Of a DNA stretch of 64,000 bases, positions 34,917-46,163 are shown one piece after another. The position numbers and the translations under genes were made by a program. Position 1 is the first letter of the stretch, and each line of letters starts with the position of its first letter. Under the pieces are notes generated by a model. The model saw nothing but the letters and a program-made list of their open reading frames with translations, made no database searches and had not been told where the DNA came from. Origin of the DNA: Bradyrhizobium sp. ISRA430 (GTDB lineage: Bacteria > Pseudomonadota > Alphaproteobacteria > Rhizobiales > Xanthobacteraceae); contig NZ_CP094516.1 of the NCBI RefSeq assembly GCF_029909975.1, positions 4,154,001-4,218,000 of the forward strand, read 5' to 3'.

Positions 34917-37900
34917 ATGGACGTCGGAGGTTGGCTGCAGGGGCTTGGCCTCGAAGAGTATGAGGCGGCATTCCGCAAGAATAACATCGACCATATCATC
35001 CTTCCGAAATTGACGACGGAGGATTTGAAGGAGCTTGGTGTCGGGTCTGTTGGGCATCGCCGTAAGCTGCTCGACGCCATCACGGCTTTGCGCGCCGAAG
35101 CGGGCGCACTTGCGCCGCTTTCCGATGCTCCTCCGGAAAGTCCCAAGGCCGCCAAGGACACCGCTGAGCGCCGCCAGGTCACCGTGATGTTCTCGGACCT
35201 TGTCGGTTCGACGTCGCTCTCCGCACGTATGGACCCCGAGGACCTGCGGGAGGTCATTTCGGCCTATCGGATGTGCGTCGCAGATGCTGTGCGCCGCTTC
35301 GGTGGCTTCGTCGCGAAATACATGGGCGACGGCGTACTGATTTATTTTGGTTATCCGCAGGCGCACGAGGACGACGCCGAACGGGCCGTGCGCGCGGGAC
35401 TGGAAGCGATTGCTGCGGTGCGCGCGTTCAAATTTTCCGTTCCGCTGCAAGCCCGCGTCGGTATCGCAACCGGGCTGGTGGTTGTTGGCGATCGGATCGG
35501 GGGACGCACAGGAGCGCGGTATCATTGGAGAAACCCCCAATCTTGCCGCGCGCCTACAAGCCATGGCTGAGCCGAACGCGGTGATCCTTGCCGAGGGCAC
35601 GCGAAGGCTCCTCGGCAATTTGTTTGAACTAGAGGACCTCGGACCTCAGGAAGTCAAAGGCATCCAGGGCAGCATCAGAGCTTGGGTCGCGCTACGACCT
35701 TCTTTAGTCGAGGGCCGCTTCGAGGCCCTACACGCAGATGCACTGACTGAACTCATCGGGCGCCAAGAAGAACTTGAACTCCTGCTACGGCGCTGGTCGA
35801 AAGCAAAGACCGGCCAGGGCCAAGTGGTGTTGCTTTCCGGCGAACCGGGCATTGGCAAGTCACGACTCACTGCAGCAGTCATCGAACGCCTTGCTGTCGA
35901 GCCGCACACACGGTTGCGTTATTTCTGCTCAGCGCACCATCAGGACAGCGCCTTGCAGCCCATCATCGCGCAGCTCGAACGGGCTGCTGGCTTCGAGCGT
36001 GAGGACACGCCCGAGGCGAAGCTTGAGAAGTTGGCGGCGCTACTTGCGCCTGCCGCGCCTCCGCCAGAAGACGGGGCGTTGCTGGCCGAACTCCTGTTAC
36101 TACCGACCGAAGGCCGCTTCCCGCCTCTCTCGCTTGCGCCGCAAGAAAAGAAAGAGAAGACGTTTGATGCGCTGCTCCGGCAACTTGAGGGCTTGGTCCG
36201 CCAGCATCCCGTGCTGATGATCTTGGAGGACGCGCACTGGAGCGATCCGAGCTCCCGGGAGCTGTTCGATCACGTCGTCGACCGGGTTCGCGGCTTGGCT
36301 ATTCTTCTAGTTATCACGTTTCGCCTCGAATATGCGCCGCCGTGGGTTGGCCAAGTGTACGTCGCGACACTGACGCTCAATCGGCTGGATCGAGCAGAGG
36401 GCGTCGCTCTGGTGCGGCGGATCGCGGGCAGCAAGGACTTGCCGGATGAAATCGTGGCAGAGATCGTGGAACGCACCGACGGCGTCCCGTTATTCGTCGA
36501 GGAGCTGACAAAGTTGGCGCTCGAAAGCGGCGCGAACGACGATAGCGCGAGCTTCGTAGCCAGAGTGCCACACCCAGCGCTTGCTATCCCCGCGACGCTG
36601 CACGCCTCGCTGATGGCGCGGCTCGATCGGATCGGCACCTGGGCCAAGGAGATCGCCCAGATCGGCGCCACGATTGGTCGGGATTTCTCCTACGAACTAC
36701 TCGCAGCAGTGGCCAATTGTAGCGACGCAGACCTGCGTGCGGCGCTTGATCAACTCGCCGATGCCGGGCTGGTGGTCCGGCGAGGGACGCCGCCGCAGGC
36801 CACCTATCTCTTCAAGCACGCGCTGGTGCAGGATACGGCGTACGCCACCCTTTTGCGAAAACCGCGACAGGACCTCCATGCCCGCGTTGCCAGAGCATTG
36901 GTGGAGCAGTTCCCGGAGAGGGTCGAGGCGTGGCCGGAACTGCTCGCTCGTCACTGCGCCGAAGCGGGAGCAATCGACGAGGCGGCGGTGTACTGGGGCA
37001 AGGCCGCCCAATTGGCCATCCGGCGCTCGGCGATGGTCGAGGCGCGGACCCAATTGACGCGCGCTTTGTCGCTTCTCGGCATCCTGCCGGAGACGCCGGA
37101 GTGGTCTCGGTTGAAACTCGATCTTCAAGTCGCGTTGGGCGGTACCCTGATCGCGACCAGAGGTTGGGCGGCGCCCGAGACCGGATCGGCTTTCGCGCGT
37201 GCTCTTGAGCTTTGCGAGCGGCTCGGGGATACGTCTCAGCTTCTCCCGGCGCTGTATGGCCAATACGTGTTTCACCTCGTTCGAGCCGAATTAGGAGCGA
37301 GCCACGAGGTGGCCCAGAGGGCGCTCGGCGCCGCGCGACGCACGCACGATGCCGCCGCGCTGGTGATCGGCCACCGTTCTGTAGGCATCAGTCTGATCCA
37401 TCTCGGCAAGCTTGACGCGGCGCGCGAGCATCTAGAACAAGCGATCGGGCACTATGACCCTGTCACCCACCGCGATCTCGCGTTTAGATATGCTTACGAT
37501 CCGCTCGTCGCGTGCAAAGGTTATCTGGCTTCGCTCACGCTAACGCAGATGGGTTATCTCGATCAGGCACTCAGGAGAATTGACGAGGCGATCGCGTATG
37601 CCGAAACGCTGTCGCATCGCCCGAGTACAGCATTTGCGTTGCTGCACGCGTGCTATTGCCATTTCTTCCGTCGCGACGAACGGCTGCTGCGCCAACGCGC
37701 AGAGGCCCTGACCGCCGAATGCGCGAAACAAGGTTTCGCGTTTTGGCTCGCGGGCGGCGGCATTTATGCCGGTTGGTCGAAGGTGGAGGGCGGCGACGTC
37801 GAAGCTGGGCTGGAACAACTGCGCGACGGAATTGCCAGATGGCGAGCAGCCGAAGCGGCACTGCTCATGCCCATGCATCTCGTGGTGCTGGCCGAGGCAT

Positions 37901-38271
37901 GTTTGAGAGTGGGCCAGGCTAACGCCGCGCTCGCGGCCGTTACGGAGGCTCTCGCGTGCATCGATCGATCGGAGGAGCGCGTTTTCGATGCCCAAGTGCA
38001 TTGGTGTTACGGCAACGTGCTGCTGGCGCAAGCGGATCGGAACGCTGCCGAGGCGGAAGGGAGTTACCGCCACGCGCTCGAAATCGCACGCGGCCAAAAT
38101 GCGCGCCTGCTGGAGCTACGTGCCGCCTCCAGCCTCGCCCGGCTCTGGCGCGACCAGGGCAAACACAGCAAAGCACGCGAACTCCTCGCCCCGGTCTACG
38201 GCTGGTTCACCGAGGGCTTCGACACGTTGGAATTGAAGGAGGCCAAGACCTTACTCGACGAGCTCGCGTGA
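34917..38271 (+). pseudogene. SAM / class III cyclase / AAA / TPR protein with one frameshift
   Basis: ATG 34,917 gives an N-terminal SAM domain (WLQGLGLEEYEAAFRKNNID, to about 65) and a cyclase domain (VMFSDLVGSTSLSARMDPED, KYMGDGVLIYFGYPQAHEDD). Near 35,505, in GATCGGGGGACGC, one extra G breaks the frame inside the cyclase fold. The second frame resumes QERGIIGETPNLAARLQAMA and runs intact to 38,271 with Walker A SGEPGIGKSR, Walker B LMILEDAHWSDPSSREL and about 500 residues of TPR-like helices. Restored length would be about 1118. The lesion is in a G-run, so a sequencing error is possible. It is a paralogue of the 16-kb gene. Confidence 0.75.
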
Positions 38272-38843
38272 TGACGGCGCTTGTGGCTGCGGCCAGCATG
38301 GAAGGTCAGCTTATGGCCCATCGGCGAAGTGGCGGCACGCTGAGGTGCGCTCAGCGGGGTACAGCGGCCGAGATTTGCTCAGATTGAGTTCTTCGCCTTT
38401 GGACCCGATGTATGGTCCGGCCGCACGTTGCAACCTGTCAGATGCATTGCATCAATGTATCCGGCCTCTGATTGGAGCGTGCTGTGCTCCGGGCCATCAT
38501 GGATATCAGCGCGCATTCGAGCTGATTAGCGGACAGGCCTCGAACGGGCCATTCGGGTCACCAGTGTTCGCATGCGCCGGGAAGACCGATCTTCCATCGT
38601 CGTCTCATCCTCTCGCAGACCTCGGCGGGTAAGGGATGTTGGTTACGTCATCCCGATAGCTCTTCACTTCGCGCTGTTCCTTTGTTCCTGCCCGGCGCTC
38701 GTTCCTTCGTCCCGGCCTGCGCGCGCAGACGCGCCGCGCGCAAGGGGCCGTCAAGGCCGGCCGTCGTGCTGTCCTGACGTCTTGCTCTATGCGGCCAGGC
38801 TGCGCCTTGACGGCCCCCGAGTACGGCGCGAGGATCGGCCAGG
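38272..38843. other. intergenic stretch between cyclase locus and IS110-family remnant
   Basis: No gene is supported. Near 38,730-38,830 the GC-rich segment GGGGCCGTCAAGGCCGG and the later CCTTGACGGCCCC are inverted partners and could be subterminal sequence of the adjacent IS110-family element. Confidence 0.3.
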
Positions 38844-39899
38844 TCAGGACGCCGTCTCCTCAGTCTTGACGCACTCGAAGGCGCGTCCCTTGTTGAGAAC
38901 CGCCCAAGCGATCCGGGCGAGCTTGTTGGCAAGCGCAATCGCCAGCACGTTGTGATGCAATCGCTTCTTGGCAGCTTCGATCCAAGAGTTGAGGCCGTAG
39001 CGCTCCCAGCACTTGACCCTGACCAGCACGACCCATGCGGCTTGGACGAACAGCGCGCGTAGGTAGCGATTGCCGCGCCGTGATATCATACCGAGGATCG
39101 TGCGGTCGCCGGTCGATATCTGCTTCGGCACCAGTCCAAGCCAGGCGCCGAAGTCGCGGCCTTTCGAGAACACGTCTCCAGTGCCGATCGCGGCCGCCAT
39201 TGCACTTGAGATAAGCGGGCCAATGCCGGGCACCGTCATCAGTCGCTCGCAGGCCCTATCTTGACGAGCCAGCGTTTCGATCTCGCTAGACAGCCCCTCG
39301 ATACGCGCACCCAGCCGGCGCCAGTCGCCCGCCAGATCCTCGATGATGCGTAACATGCGAGGCGAGAGCACATCGGTGCGCGTCGCGAGGATACCCGGCA
39401 ACTCGGACCGCAGGGAATGCAGGCCTTGCCGGACGGCGATACCCCGCTCCAGCAGGAACGCACGGATCTGATTGATGACGCCGGTACGCTGACCGACCAA
39501 TCGATCGCGGACACGGTGCAGCGCCTGAAGGTCGAGCTGATCGGCTGTCTTGGTCGCGACGAATTACATGGTTGGGCGTTGGACAGCCTCAGCGACGGCT
39601 TCCGCATCTCGGAAGTCATTCTTCTGTCCCTTCGAGTAGGGGCGCACGTATTTCGCCGGCATCAAGCGCGCATCGTGGCCAAGCATTTGGAGCTTGCGAC
39701 TGAGGTGATGCGCGCCGACGCAAGCCTCCATACCGATCACGCACGGCGGCAAGTTGGCAAGCCGTGTTTCCACCTGACTGCGTGACCACTTCTGCCGCAG
39801 CACGATGGCACCGCGGTGATCATGACCCACGAGGTGGAACGAATTCTTGCCGATATCGATGCCGATCACGGCGACCGCTGTGTTGAGGTTCTGAGACAT
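38844..39899 (-). pseudogene. IS110-family transposase with nonsense codon
   Basis: ATG 39,899 reads MSQNLNTAVAVIGIDIGKNS, the DEDD domain (Asp in GIDIGK; KNDFRDAEAVAEAV), and stops at TAA after QRPTM. The same frame continues FVATKTADQLDLQALHRVRD and the Transposase_20 domain (LMTVPGIGPLISSAMAAAIG, GAWLGLVPKQISTGDRTILG) to 38,844. The TAA stands where a lysine codon is expected. IS110 elements lack terminal inverted repeats, so ends were not fixed. Confidence 0.82.
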
Positions 39900-40309
39900 G
39901 GCGTGCTCCTTGACCTGAGCGCCCCTTGCCAGCTTCTCGCACTGGCGGGGCCGGAGCACGGCCGGACCATTCCATTCTGATGTCCCCAGTCAAGCACACA
40001 GCGCACGGTTTCTCATCTCCACGAGGACTCATCGTGAAGTTCTTGTGCCGATGGATCGTGCAGAGGAGAAGGCGGGACTCAAAGACGTCGGTGAACAGGC
40101 TCTGATGCGCGGGTTGGATACCGCATTTCCGTTTTTTCGTCTGGGGCTGTCCCTGGTCTAGCGTCGGGCGTCGATCGGATGATCGGCCACAGAATGGATT
40201 TCAGGATTTCCCCTGCCGTGGTCCCGCCTTCACTTCTGCACGATTAATGTCTGCGACTGCCCCCTGATCTTGATTGCACAAGGGGGGCTGTGGGCCGGTC
40301 GAGCGCACC

Positions 40310-41450
40310 TCACGACTCGAGCGGTCCACAGCCCCCACGCCTTCGAGGTGGGATGAGCTCGCGATTGATCGCCCAAATGAAGGCGGATAGCTCGCGGGCA
40401 ATCGCCGTGACGATTACGGTCCGCCGCTTCTCCCTGCTCGAGTGAGCGGAAGCGTCCGCACAATCTGGTTTGCGCTTTCCACGCAATCTCGCGCGCGACT
40501 CTCGGTGCGGCCTCCACCTTTGGCTGCTTGTCTCGGCTCACGCGCGGCGGATATCGATAGCTCCAGGCCGCCTCCACAAGAATACGTCGCGCCCGCCCAT
40601 TACCGGCTTTGGTGATGCCGCCTCGCTTGACCTGGTCGCCAGTCGAGTTTTCTGTGGGCACCAGACCCAGATAGCCCATCAGCTCGCGCGGATTTTGAAA
40701 GCGGGAGAGATCACCGATCTCGGCCAGCACCCCCACAGCGGCAATGAGATCAATCCCACGCACCGCCTGCAGGGCCGACACAACCTTGGCGAGCGACCAC
40801 TCGGATACTACCTCGCGGATGGCATCTTCCAAACGCTCCATCCGCTCACTTTCCTGGCGTATCCCCTCAAGTAACTCTTCGAATGCGATCCGCTGCTCGC
40901 GATGCTCGAGCTTCTGCGACATCAGCCATCTCATGTGGGCTGGTCCCCAGGTTGTCTTACCCGGATAGATGCGTCCCAGCCGCAGCATCAATGACGAGAT
41001 CTGTTGACGCTTGCCCTGGAGGTCCTTCTTCACTGCCTGACGGGCGCGCGAGAGATCGCGCATAGCCTCGTGGCGCTCGTCCGGCACCCACACCGCCGTG
41101 AGCTCGTCCGCGCGCAACAGCTTGGCGAGGCTTACCGCATCGCGCCGGTTCGTCTTCACTCGATCGCCGGCCTTCTTCGGAACGAGCGAGGGGGCCACCA
41201 CCAGGCAGTCATGGCCGAGGCTCTTGAGCAGTCTGTAGAGACCATATCCTGTCGGCCCTGCTTCGTAGCAAAACGTCAAATGACAGCGTCTCGCTGCAAG
41301 CTTTGCCACCAGCTTTCGGATCGCTGCCTCCGTGGCAGGAAACTCCCCGAGATATCGTACCTCGCCGCCACGGCCGCCATCGGCAATGGCTATAGCATTG
41401 CGCGATTTTGACGTATCGATTCCGACAAAGACCTCGGTATGATGACCCAC
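40310..41450 (-). pseudogene. IS110-family (IS1111-like) transposase, late frameshift
   Basis: A GTG start near 41,450 gives VGHHTEVFVGIDTSKSRNAI, with the DEDD first Asp. It continues KTNRRDAVSLAKLLRADELT and ALQAVRGIDLIAAVGVLAEI then GYLGLVPTENSTGDQVKRGG. Near 40,440 the frame slips. The authentic tail REKRRTVIVTAIARELSAFI then WAINRELIPPRRRG ends at TGA 40,310 in another frame, while the slipped frame runs on to 40,230. Only the last 45 residues are altered, so residual function cannot be excluded. Confidence 0.78.
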
Positions 41451-41747
41451 GACTCGCCCTCCTTGTTTGAGGCTCTGCCCGATCCATCCGGGCAACCCTC
41501 GTCGCAACATCGAGGGTGAGTCGCCTCATTTTGTGGGGGGACATACAGTCTAGCGGTCGTCGCACCGTGTTGCTCCCCATCCTCTGATCCCGGCACCAGG
41601 TGCGCTTTAGCGCGATCCAGAAAATTCGATTGGAGTAACGGGGCAGCAAGCCGCGCGAAGACAAACAACGTAGGGGAACGATCCGGTTCTGTCAGCGAGC
41701 GGCCGGCTGGGCGCGAAGCGCTTTGGCCGAACGAAGCCATCAGCTAT

Positions 41748-43793
41748 TCAGCGTTGCGACCCGATTGCCGTGAGGTCGCCCCGTCGCGGGCCATCTTCAT
41801 CAGCCTCCTCCCGCAAGCCAGCAAGCCTAAGCGCCTTTACCATCCTGCCCCGGAAGTCGGCATCGAAGCACCATAGAGCGTAGAGGCGATCAGCTTCTCG
41901 CACGCTGATGTTGGGCCTGAGTTTCAGCAACGGCGGGATTTGGGCCTTAGCTTCGTCAATTCTTCCGAGATGAGGGAGCGTGTAGACGAGGTGCAGACGG
42001 TCCAACCAGTTCTGCTCAGAGTAGGACCGTTGGAAGACCTCAAGAGCCTTGGCATACTCACCCTTCCGATAGTGGTCCTTTGCGACCACCCACCACCACC
42101 AGGATGGTGCCGCCGTCCCTGCAAGTGCCAGGCCCTTTTCTGCAAGCTTTCGCCCGTAATCCCAGTCTCCGGCATAAGCCAGAAGGTTGCCCATTGAGCC
42201 GAGGGCGTTGGCGTCATTCGGGTTGATGGCCAAAACGCGGTCAGCTTCAATCCGCATTCTCCCCGCCTGACAGGTTACGAAATAGGCATTGAAGAGTGCG
42301 AAATGCGCTGCTTCATCTTCGGGTGCAAATTCTACGGCGCGATTGCCCGCCTCAAGGATGCGGGGAACGAGATCGCTACCCTTCTCATTGTCGTCGAGCC
42401 CGGTACCCCAACTATATTGAATCTGCAGAACGCGCGTAAAGATCGCCCACGCCTCGGCATAATTGGGGTCGCGCTTTACAGTGGTCTCCAGACACGCACG
42501 GGCCCGTCGCATTGGCTCTGCGGCGCTCTGTGCCGCACTGGCCTGATAACCCTGAAGAACGCACTCATAGGACGAAAGCTCGGAAGCCGACTTTGCACGC
42601 GACCGCTCTAGCTCTGCTTTTGCGACTGCACCAGTCCGGATGTCGCCGACTGCAGCGCCTATATGATGGGCGATATCATTTTGTATGCTGAGAAGGCTTG
42701 TCGACGTCGTCGGCCGCTCAAAAGTCTGCGCCCAAACGTGGGTCCCCGAGCGCGCATCTATGAGCTGCGCAGTGACGCTAATCTGATCGGGGACGCGCCT
42801 GAAGCTGCCCTCGATCACATACTGGGCCTCAAGCTGCCGGCCCAGCTCTTGCATTTCCATGGCTTTCTTCTTGTAGGCGAAGGTTGTGTTGCGAGCCAAC
42901 ACCCGCAGTTGATCGAAGCGGCTTAGGACAGTGATGAGCTCATCGCTGATGCCATCCGAGAAATATTCCTGATTAGGGTCGCCGGATAAATTGTCGAACG
43001 GAAGAACAGCAAGCGTGGGCCCCCTGGGCTGGATTGAAGGTGCGCCCGCGATGCTGACGCTCACTTGGTTGGGGGCGCGGTGTCGACTGACACCTTGCCA
43101 AACGACCACGCCTGTGACCGAAAGCGCCGCAATCAAAATGGCAGCCAAGCGCGCTGAGCTCATTCGCGGCCACACTGGGGGAGCCTTTCCAAGCCATCGG
43201 AAGCCCGTTGGATGTGGCTCGTCATGAAGGCTCTGTATTGTCGTGAGCTCAGCAATAGCTTCAGGGCCCAGTTTATGAATACGAACAGGTCGCACGATAT
43301 TTTTCAGCCGCTGCTCGCCACAGTCCTCGAACGGAAGCTCAAGTCTGCCGGCCAGATCCTCGTAAACTCGACTGGAGATACAGACTCCCCCAGGCTCGCT
43401 TAAGACTTCAAGCCGCGCTGCCACGTTAACCCCGTCACCGAAGATATCCTGATCGTCGACGACGACATCGCCCTCGTGCACACCGACCCGGAACTCTAGT
43501 CGTTGGTCCACCGGTACCTCAGCGTTGCGCCCGGCCATCGTTCGCTGGATAGCCACCGCGCAGGCTACAGCCTCCACAACGCTGGGGTACTCGATGAGAA
43601 TGCCGTCGCCAGTCGTCTTGACGACGCGGCCATGATGCTCGGCGATGTTGGGGTCAACGATCTCACGCCGAATGACCTTAAGCCGGCGAAGGGTTCCGCG
43701 CTCGTCTTGACCCATCAGTCGGCTATAGCCAACCACGTCCCCTACGAGGATGGCTGCGAGGCGGCGCTGCTGGTGCATTTGCTGCACGGCCAT
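41748..43793 (-). CDS. membrane-anchored class III adenylate cyclase with TPR repeats
   Basis: The product has 681 residues. The N-terminal cyclase domain (10-180) shows LAAILVGDVVGYSRLM and VKTTGDGILIEYPS for the metal ligands. A transmembrane helix (LAAILIAALSVTGVVVW, about 216-232) leads to a FlgO/TolB-like domain (LAVLPFDNLSGDPNQEYFSD then GISDELITVLSRFDQLRVLA) and TPR repeats to the end. The order cyclase-TM-FlgO-TPR is common in Bradyrhizobium, where dozens of such genes occur. It probably makes cAMP from ATP in response to a signal sensed outside. Frame intact. Confidence 0.87.
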   Translation of the reverse strand: MAVQQMHQQRRLAAILVGDVVGYSRLMGQDERGTLRRLKVIRREIVDPNIAEHHGRVVKTTGDGILIEYPSVVEAVACAVAIQRTMAGRNAEVPVDQRLEFRVGVHEGDVVVDDQDIFGDGVNVAARLEVLSEPGGVCISSRVYEDLAGRLELPFEDCGEQRLKNIVRPVRIHKLGPEAIAELTTIQSLHDEPHPTGFRWLGKAPPVWPRMSSARLAAILIAALSVTGVVVWQGVSRHRAPNQVSVSIAGAPSIQPRGPTLAVLPFDNLSGDPNQEYFSDGISDELITVLSRFDQLRVLARNTTFAYKKKAMEMQELGRQLEAQYVIEGSFRRVPDQISVTAQLIDARSGTHVWAQTFERPTTSTSLLSIQNDIAHHIGAAVGDIRTGAVAKAELERSRAKSASELSSYECVLQGYQASAAQSAAEPMRRARACLETTVKRDPNYAEAWAIFTRVLQIQYSWGTGLDDNEKGSDLVPRILEAGNRAVEFAPEDEAAHFALFNAYFVTCQAGRMRIEADRVLAINPNDANALGSMGNLLAYAGDWDYGRKLAEKGLALAGTAAPSWWWWVVAKDHYRKGEYAKALEVFQRSYSEQNWLDRLHLVYTLPHLGRIDEAKAQIPPLLKLRPNISVREADRLYALWCFDADFRGRMVKALRLAGLREEADEDGPRRGDLTAIGSQR

Positions 43794-44011
43794 TCTCCCC
43801 CACCCGAACGGCAGAGCAGAGACACGCTAGACCACCGGGCGGTAGCGTGGGCAACACCAGCTTAGCACCTTTCGGCATGGTAGGTGCAGAAAGTTGGGAT
43901 TTCGACCACGACCCCGGCTCCTCGCAACCCACAGGTTGCCTCATCCGATGTCGCATTGGCCCGAAGCCGTCTGTGAGGGCAGCGCAGAGTGCGTCTGCTC
44001 TGCCCCCGGAG

Positions 44012-44644
44012 TCAGACGTCAACTTGTTCCGCTATCGCGAGGGCGTCGTCGACCTCGATGCCCAGATATCGGACCGTACTCTCGATTTTGGTGTGGCCCA
44101 GAAGGAGCTGCACGGCTCGCAGGTTGCCGGTTCGGTGGTAGATCAAGGTCGCGTTGGTCCGGCGAAGGGAATGCGTCCCGAACAGATGCGGGTCTAGTCC
44201 AACGTCCGCGATCCAGTGAGATAGAAGGCGGGCGTCCTGACGGGTCGTCATGTGTCCAGTCCGTCGCAGGCCAGTGAACAGGTATTCGCCTGAGTTCCTG
44301 CCTGTCACCCGCAGGTAGTCATCGATCGCCTGGCGCGTCGATTCCGTTAGTTCAAATTTGACCGGTCGGCCGGTCTTCTTTTGTCGAACGGTCGCTCTAT
44401 CGACGGCGTAGCCGCTCGGCGCGACGTCAACGACTTTCAATGCTACGACGTCGCAACCGCGCAGCTTGCTGTCGATGGCAATGTTGAACAACGCCAGATC
44501 GCGGATCCGGCCTTCGACCTGGAGCTTAGTTCGTATAGACCAGACGTGCTTCAGACGGAGCGGCGGCTTTGCGCCGACGATCTTCCCCTTGTTCCAAGGA
44601 GTATGTTTCGAGGCGGCAGGGGTGGTGCTCGGGATATCGGTCAT
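44012..44644 (-). CDS. short tyrosine recombinase/integrase
   Basis: The product has 210 residues and is nearly only the catalytic domain. Active-site residues visible are Arg in SKLRGCDV (62), Lys in KKTGRP, His-x-x-Arg in HSLRRT (158-161), His in LLGHTKIEST (184) and Tyr in VRYLG (193). The usual core-binding domain is reduced to about 45 residues, as in the phage-integrase-like orphan family of rhizobia. It could mobilise a local element, but no attachment site was recognised. Confidence 0.82.
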   Translation of the reverse strand: MTDIPSTTPAASKHTPWNKGKIVGAKPPLRLKHVWSIRTKLQVEGRIRDLALFNIAIDSKLRGCDVVALKVVDVAPSGYAVDRATVRQKKTGRPVKFELTESTRQAIDDYLRVTGRNSGEYLFTGLRRTGHMTTRQDARLLSHWIADVGLDPHLFGTHSLRRTNATLIYHRTGNLRAVQLLLGHTKIESTVRYLGIEVDDALAIAEQVDV

Positions 44645-44862
44645 GTTGACCTCCTCAGCTCGTGAGGCTGGTCATTTTGGCCCGGAGCCCTGCCGATCTT
44701 ACGTCCGCTTCCAGACGTTGAAGACGTACTTGCGTCCAATTCGAGCAAAGTGGGACCGATTTTGACCCAGAGCCGAATTCGATCCTGCCATCGTCTGCCA
44801 AAGTGGCGCGCGCGGCCGAACGATTTCGGGCGGGACGTTCGGGTTACATCTTGGTCGGCGCG

Positions 44863-45621
44863 TTAGCTGGCCTGCATCTGCCTCGCGGCCTTACCCGGGA
44901 TGATCTGATCGGTTTGACGGCGCATGATGTCGTAACATTCACAGGACGCTTGCTCGAGACGCCCCCTATCGATTTCGATCAAGCCCCGCCGATCTGCTCT
45001 GATAGCGCCCGAGGCGCGGAGTTTGGCAACCTCCAGTGTCACGGTCGTTCGTCGCACCCCGAGTAACTGCGAAAGCGTCTCCTGAGTTAATGATAGAATG
45101 TTGCGTTCCGCCCGATCATGCAGGTGAAGCAGCCACCGGGCCATGCGGGCCTCGACGGAGTGCAGCCCATTGCAGGCTCCGACGTGCTGGAACTGCATGA
45201 GTATCGACCTCGTGTGCGTCTGGACCACATGTCTGATGGCGCTGCTCCCCATGTAGGCTGCTTGAAAACGCTCTACGGAGATTTGCGATGCGGTGCCGCC
45301 CACCCGCACGACCGCGGTCACGGACGACAGGGAGGGGTCTCCACCCAGCACCGAGAGCGCACCGAGGGCTCCCTCGCGCCCGATCACGGCGGTTGCAATC
45401 GTTTCCCCGTTCGGCAGGCCGAGCATGAAGGAGATGGCGCCGCTATGGGGAAAGTAAACACGGTCGCGTCGATCTCCCGATCGCGCTACCACGACATCCT
45501 GTTCAAGGGATACTTTCTGGAGATGCGGCGCGAGTAATGCGAGGTCTTCCGACGGCAATGCAGCTAGGAGCTGATTACCAACGCTAGCAGGGCGCTCCAT
45601 CATGGGAGCCCCCGAGCGCAT
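44863..45621 (-). CDS. Crp/Fnr-family transcriptional regulator
   Basis: The product is about 252 residues. The N-terminal cyclic-nucleotide-binding fold (GNQLLAALPSEDLALLAPHL, YFPHSGAISFMLGLPNGETI) is followed by a dimerisation helix and a C-terminal winged helix (LSLTQETLSQLLGVRRTTVT). The cNMP pocket signature is weak, so it may sense another ligand. No FNR-type cysteine cluster is present. The start could be an internal Met six or seven codons downstream (MMERPASV). With three cyclase-type loci nearby, a cAMP link is possible but unproven. Confidence 0.85.
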   Translation of the reverse strand: MRSGAPMMERPASVGNQLLAALPSEDLALLAPHLQKVSLEQDVVVARSGDRRDRVYFPHSGAISFMLGLPNGETIATAVIGREGALGALSVLGGDPSLSSVTAVVRVGGTASQISVERFQAAYMGSSAIRHVVQTHTRSILMQFQHVGACNGLHSVEARMARWLLHLHDRAERNILSLTQETLSQLLGVRRTTVTLEVAKLRASGAIRADRRGLIEIDRGRLEQASCECYDIMRRQTDQIIPGKAARQMQAS

Positions 45622-46163
45622 ATTTAACTCAACTTTCGTCGTGCTGATTGGAACACCATACGGGTCGAAATCGAGGAGGTTCCCGCGATAACCGACCGAC
45701 GGGGCCCTCGCTGTGCAAGCCGTCTAAGGCCGCCTTGTCAAGCAGAACATTTAAGCAAGCACTCCAATTCGTCACCGAATTGTGGAGCCGGCTTTTGGCT
45801 TTTCGACCGAACCTGGCGCTCGTCTTCATGTCTGCAGGGCCCCGGCACAGCCAAATCGACGCGCATGACCCAACTGAGACATTCGCGCATCAGTCTACTG
45901 TTGTGCAAGAATGCAGCAAGCGCTGTGGTAGGCTGCAACGCTCCGGCCCGAGCGGAGACAACGGTCACGGCAGACCTGAGCTTGGCTGGACCGGCTCCAC
46001 TGAGACCGACGCTAGCGGTCATAAAGCGGATTGCGATTGTCCATCCCAGCGAACCGTCCTCGGAGGTCTTGCGACGTCGCGGCCTCGAGATGCTTGGGAG
46101 CGGCGTGCGCGCGGGCGCCGGTCTCGATGCGCTAACGCACGAAGATGCCTTGTTTAGCGATAG
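45622..46163. other. intergenic stretch without a secure gene
   Basis: Open frames exist on both strands (45,738-46,022 minus; 45,865-46,230 plus) but neither has a convincing start or family. The 3' half of the plus frame (AVIKRIAIVHPSEPSSEVLR) may be old coding sequence. Confidence 0.3.
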
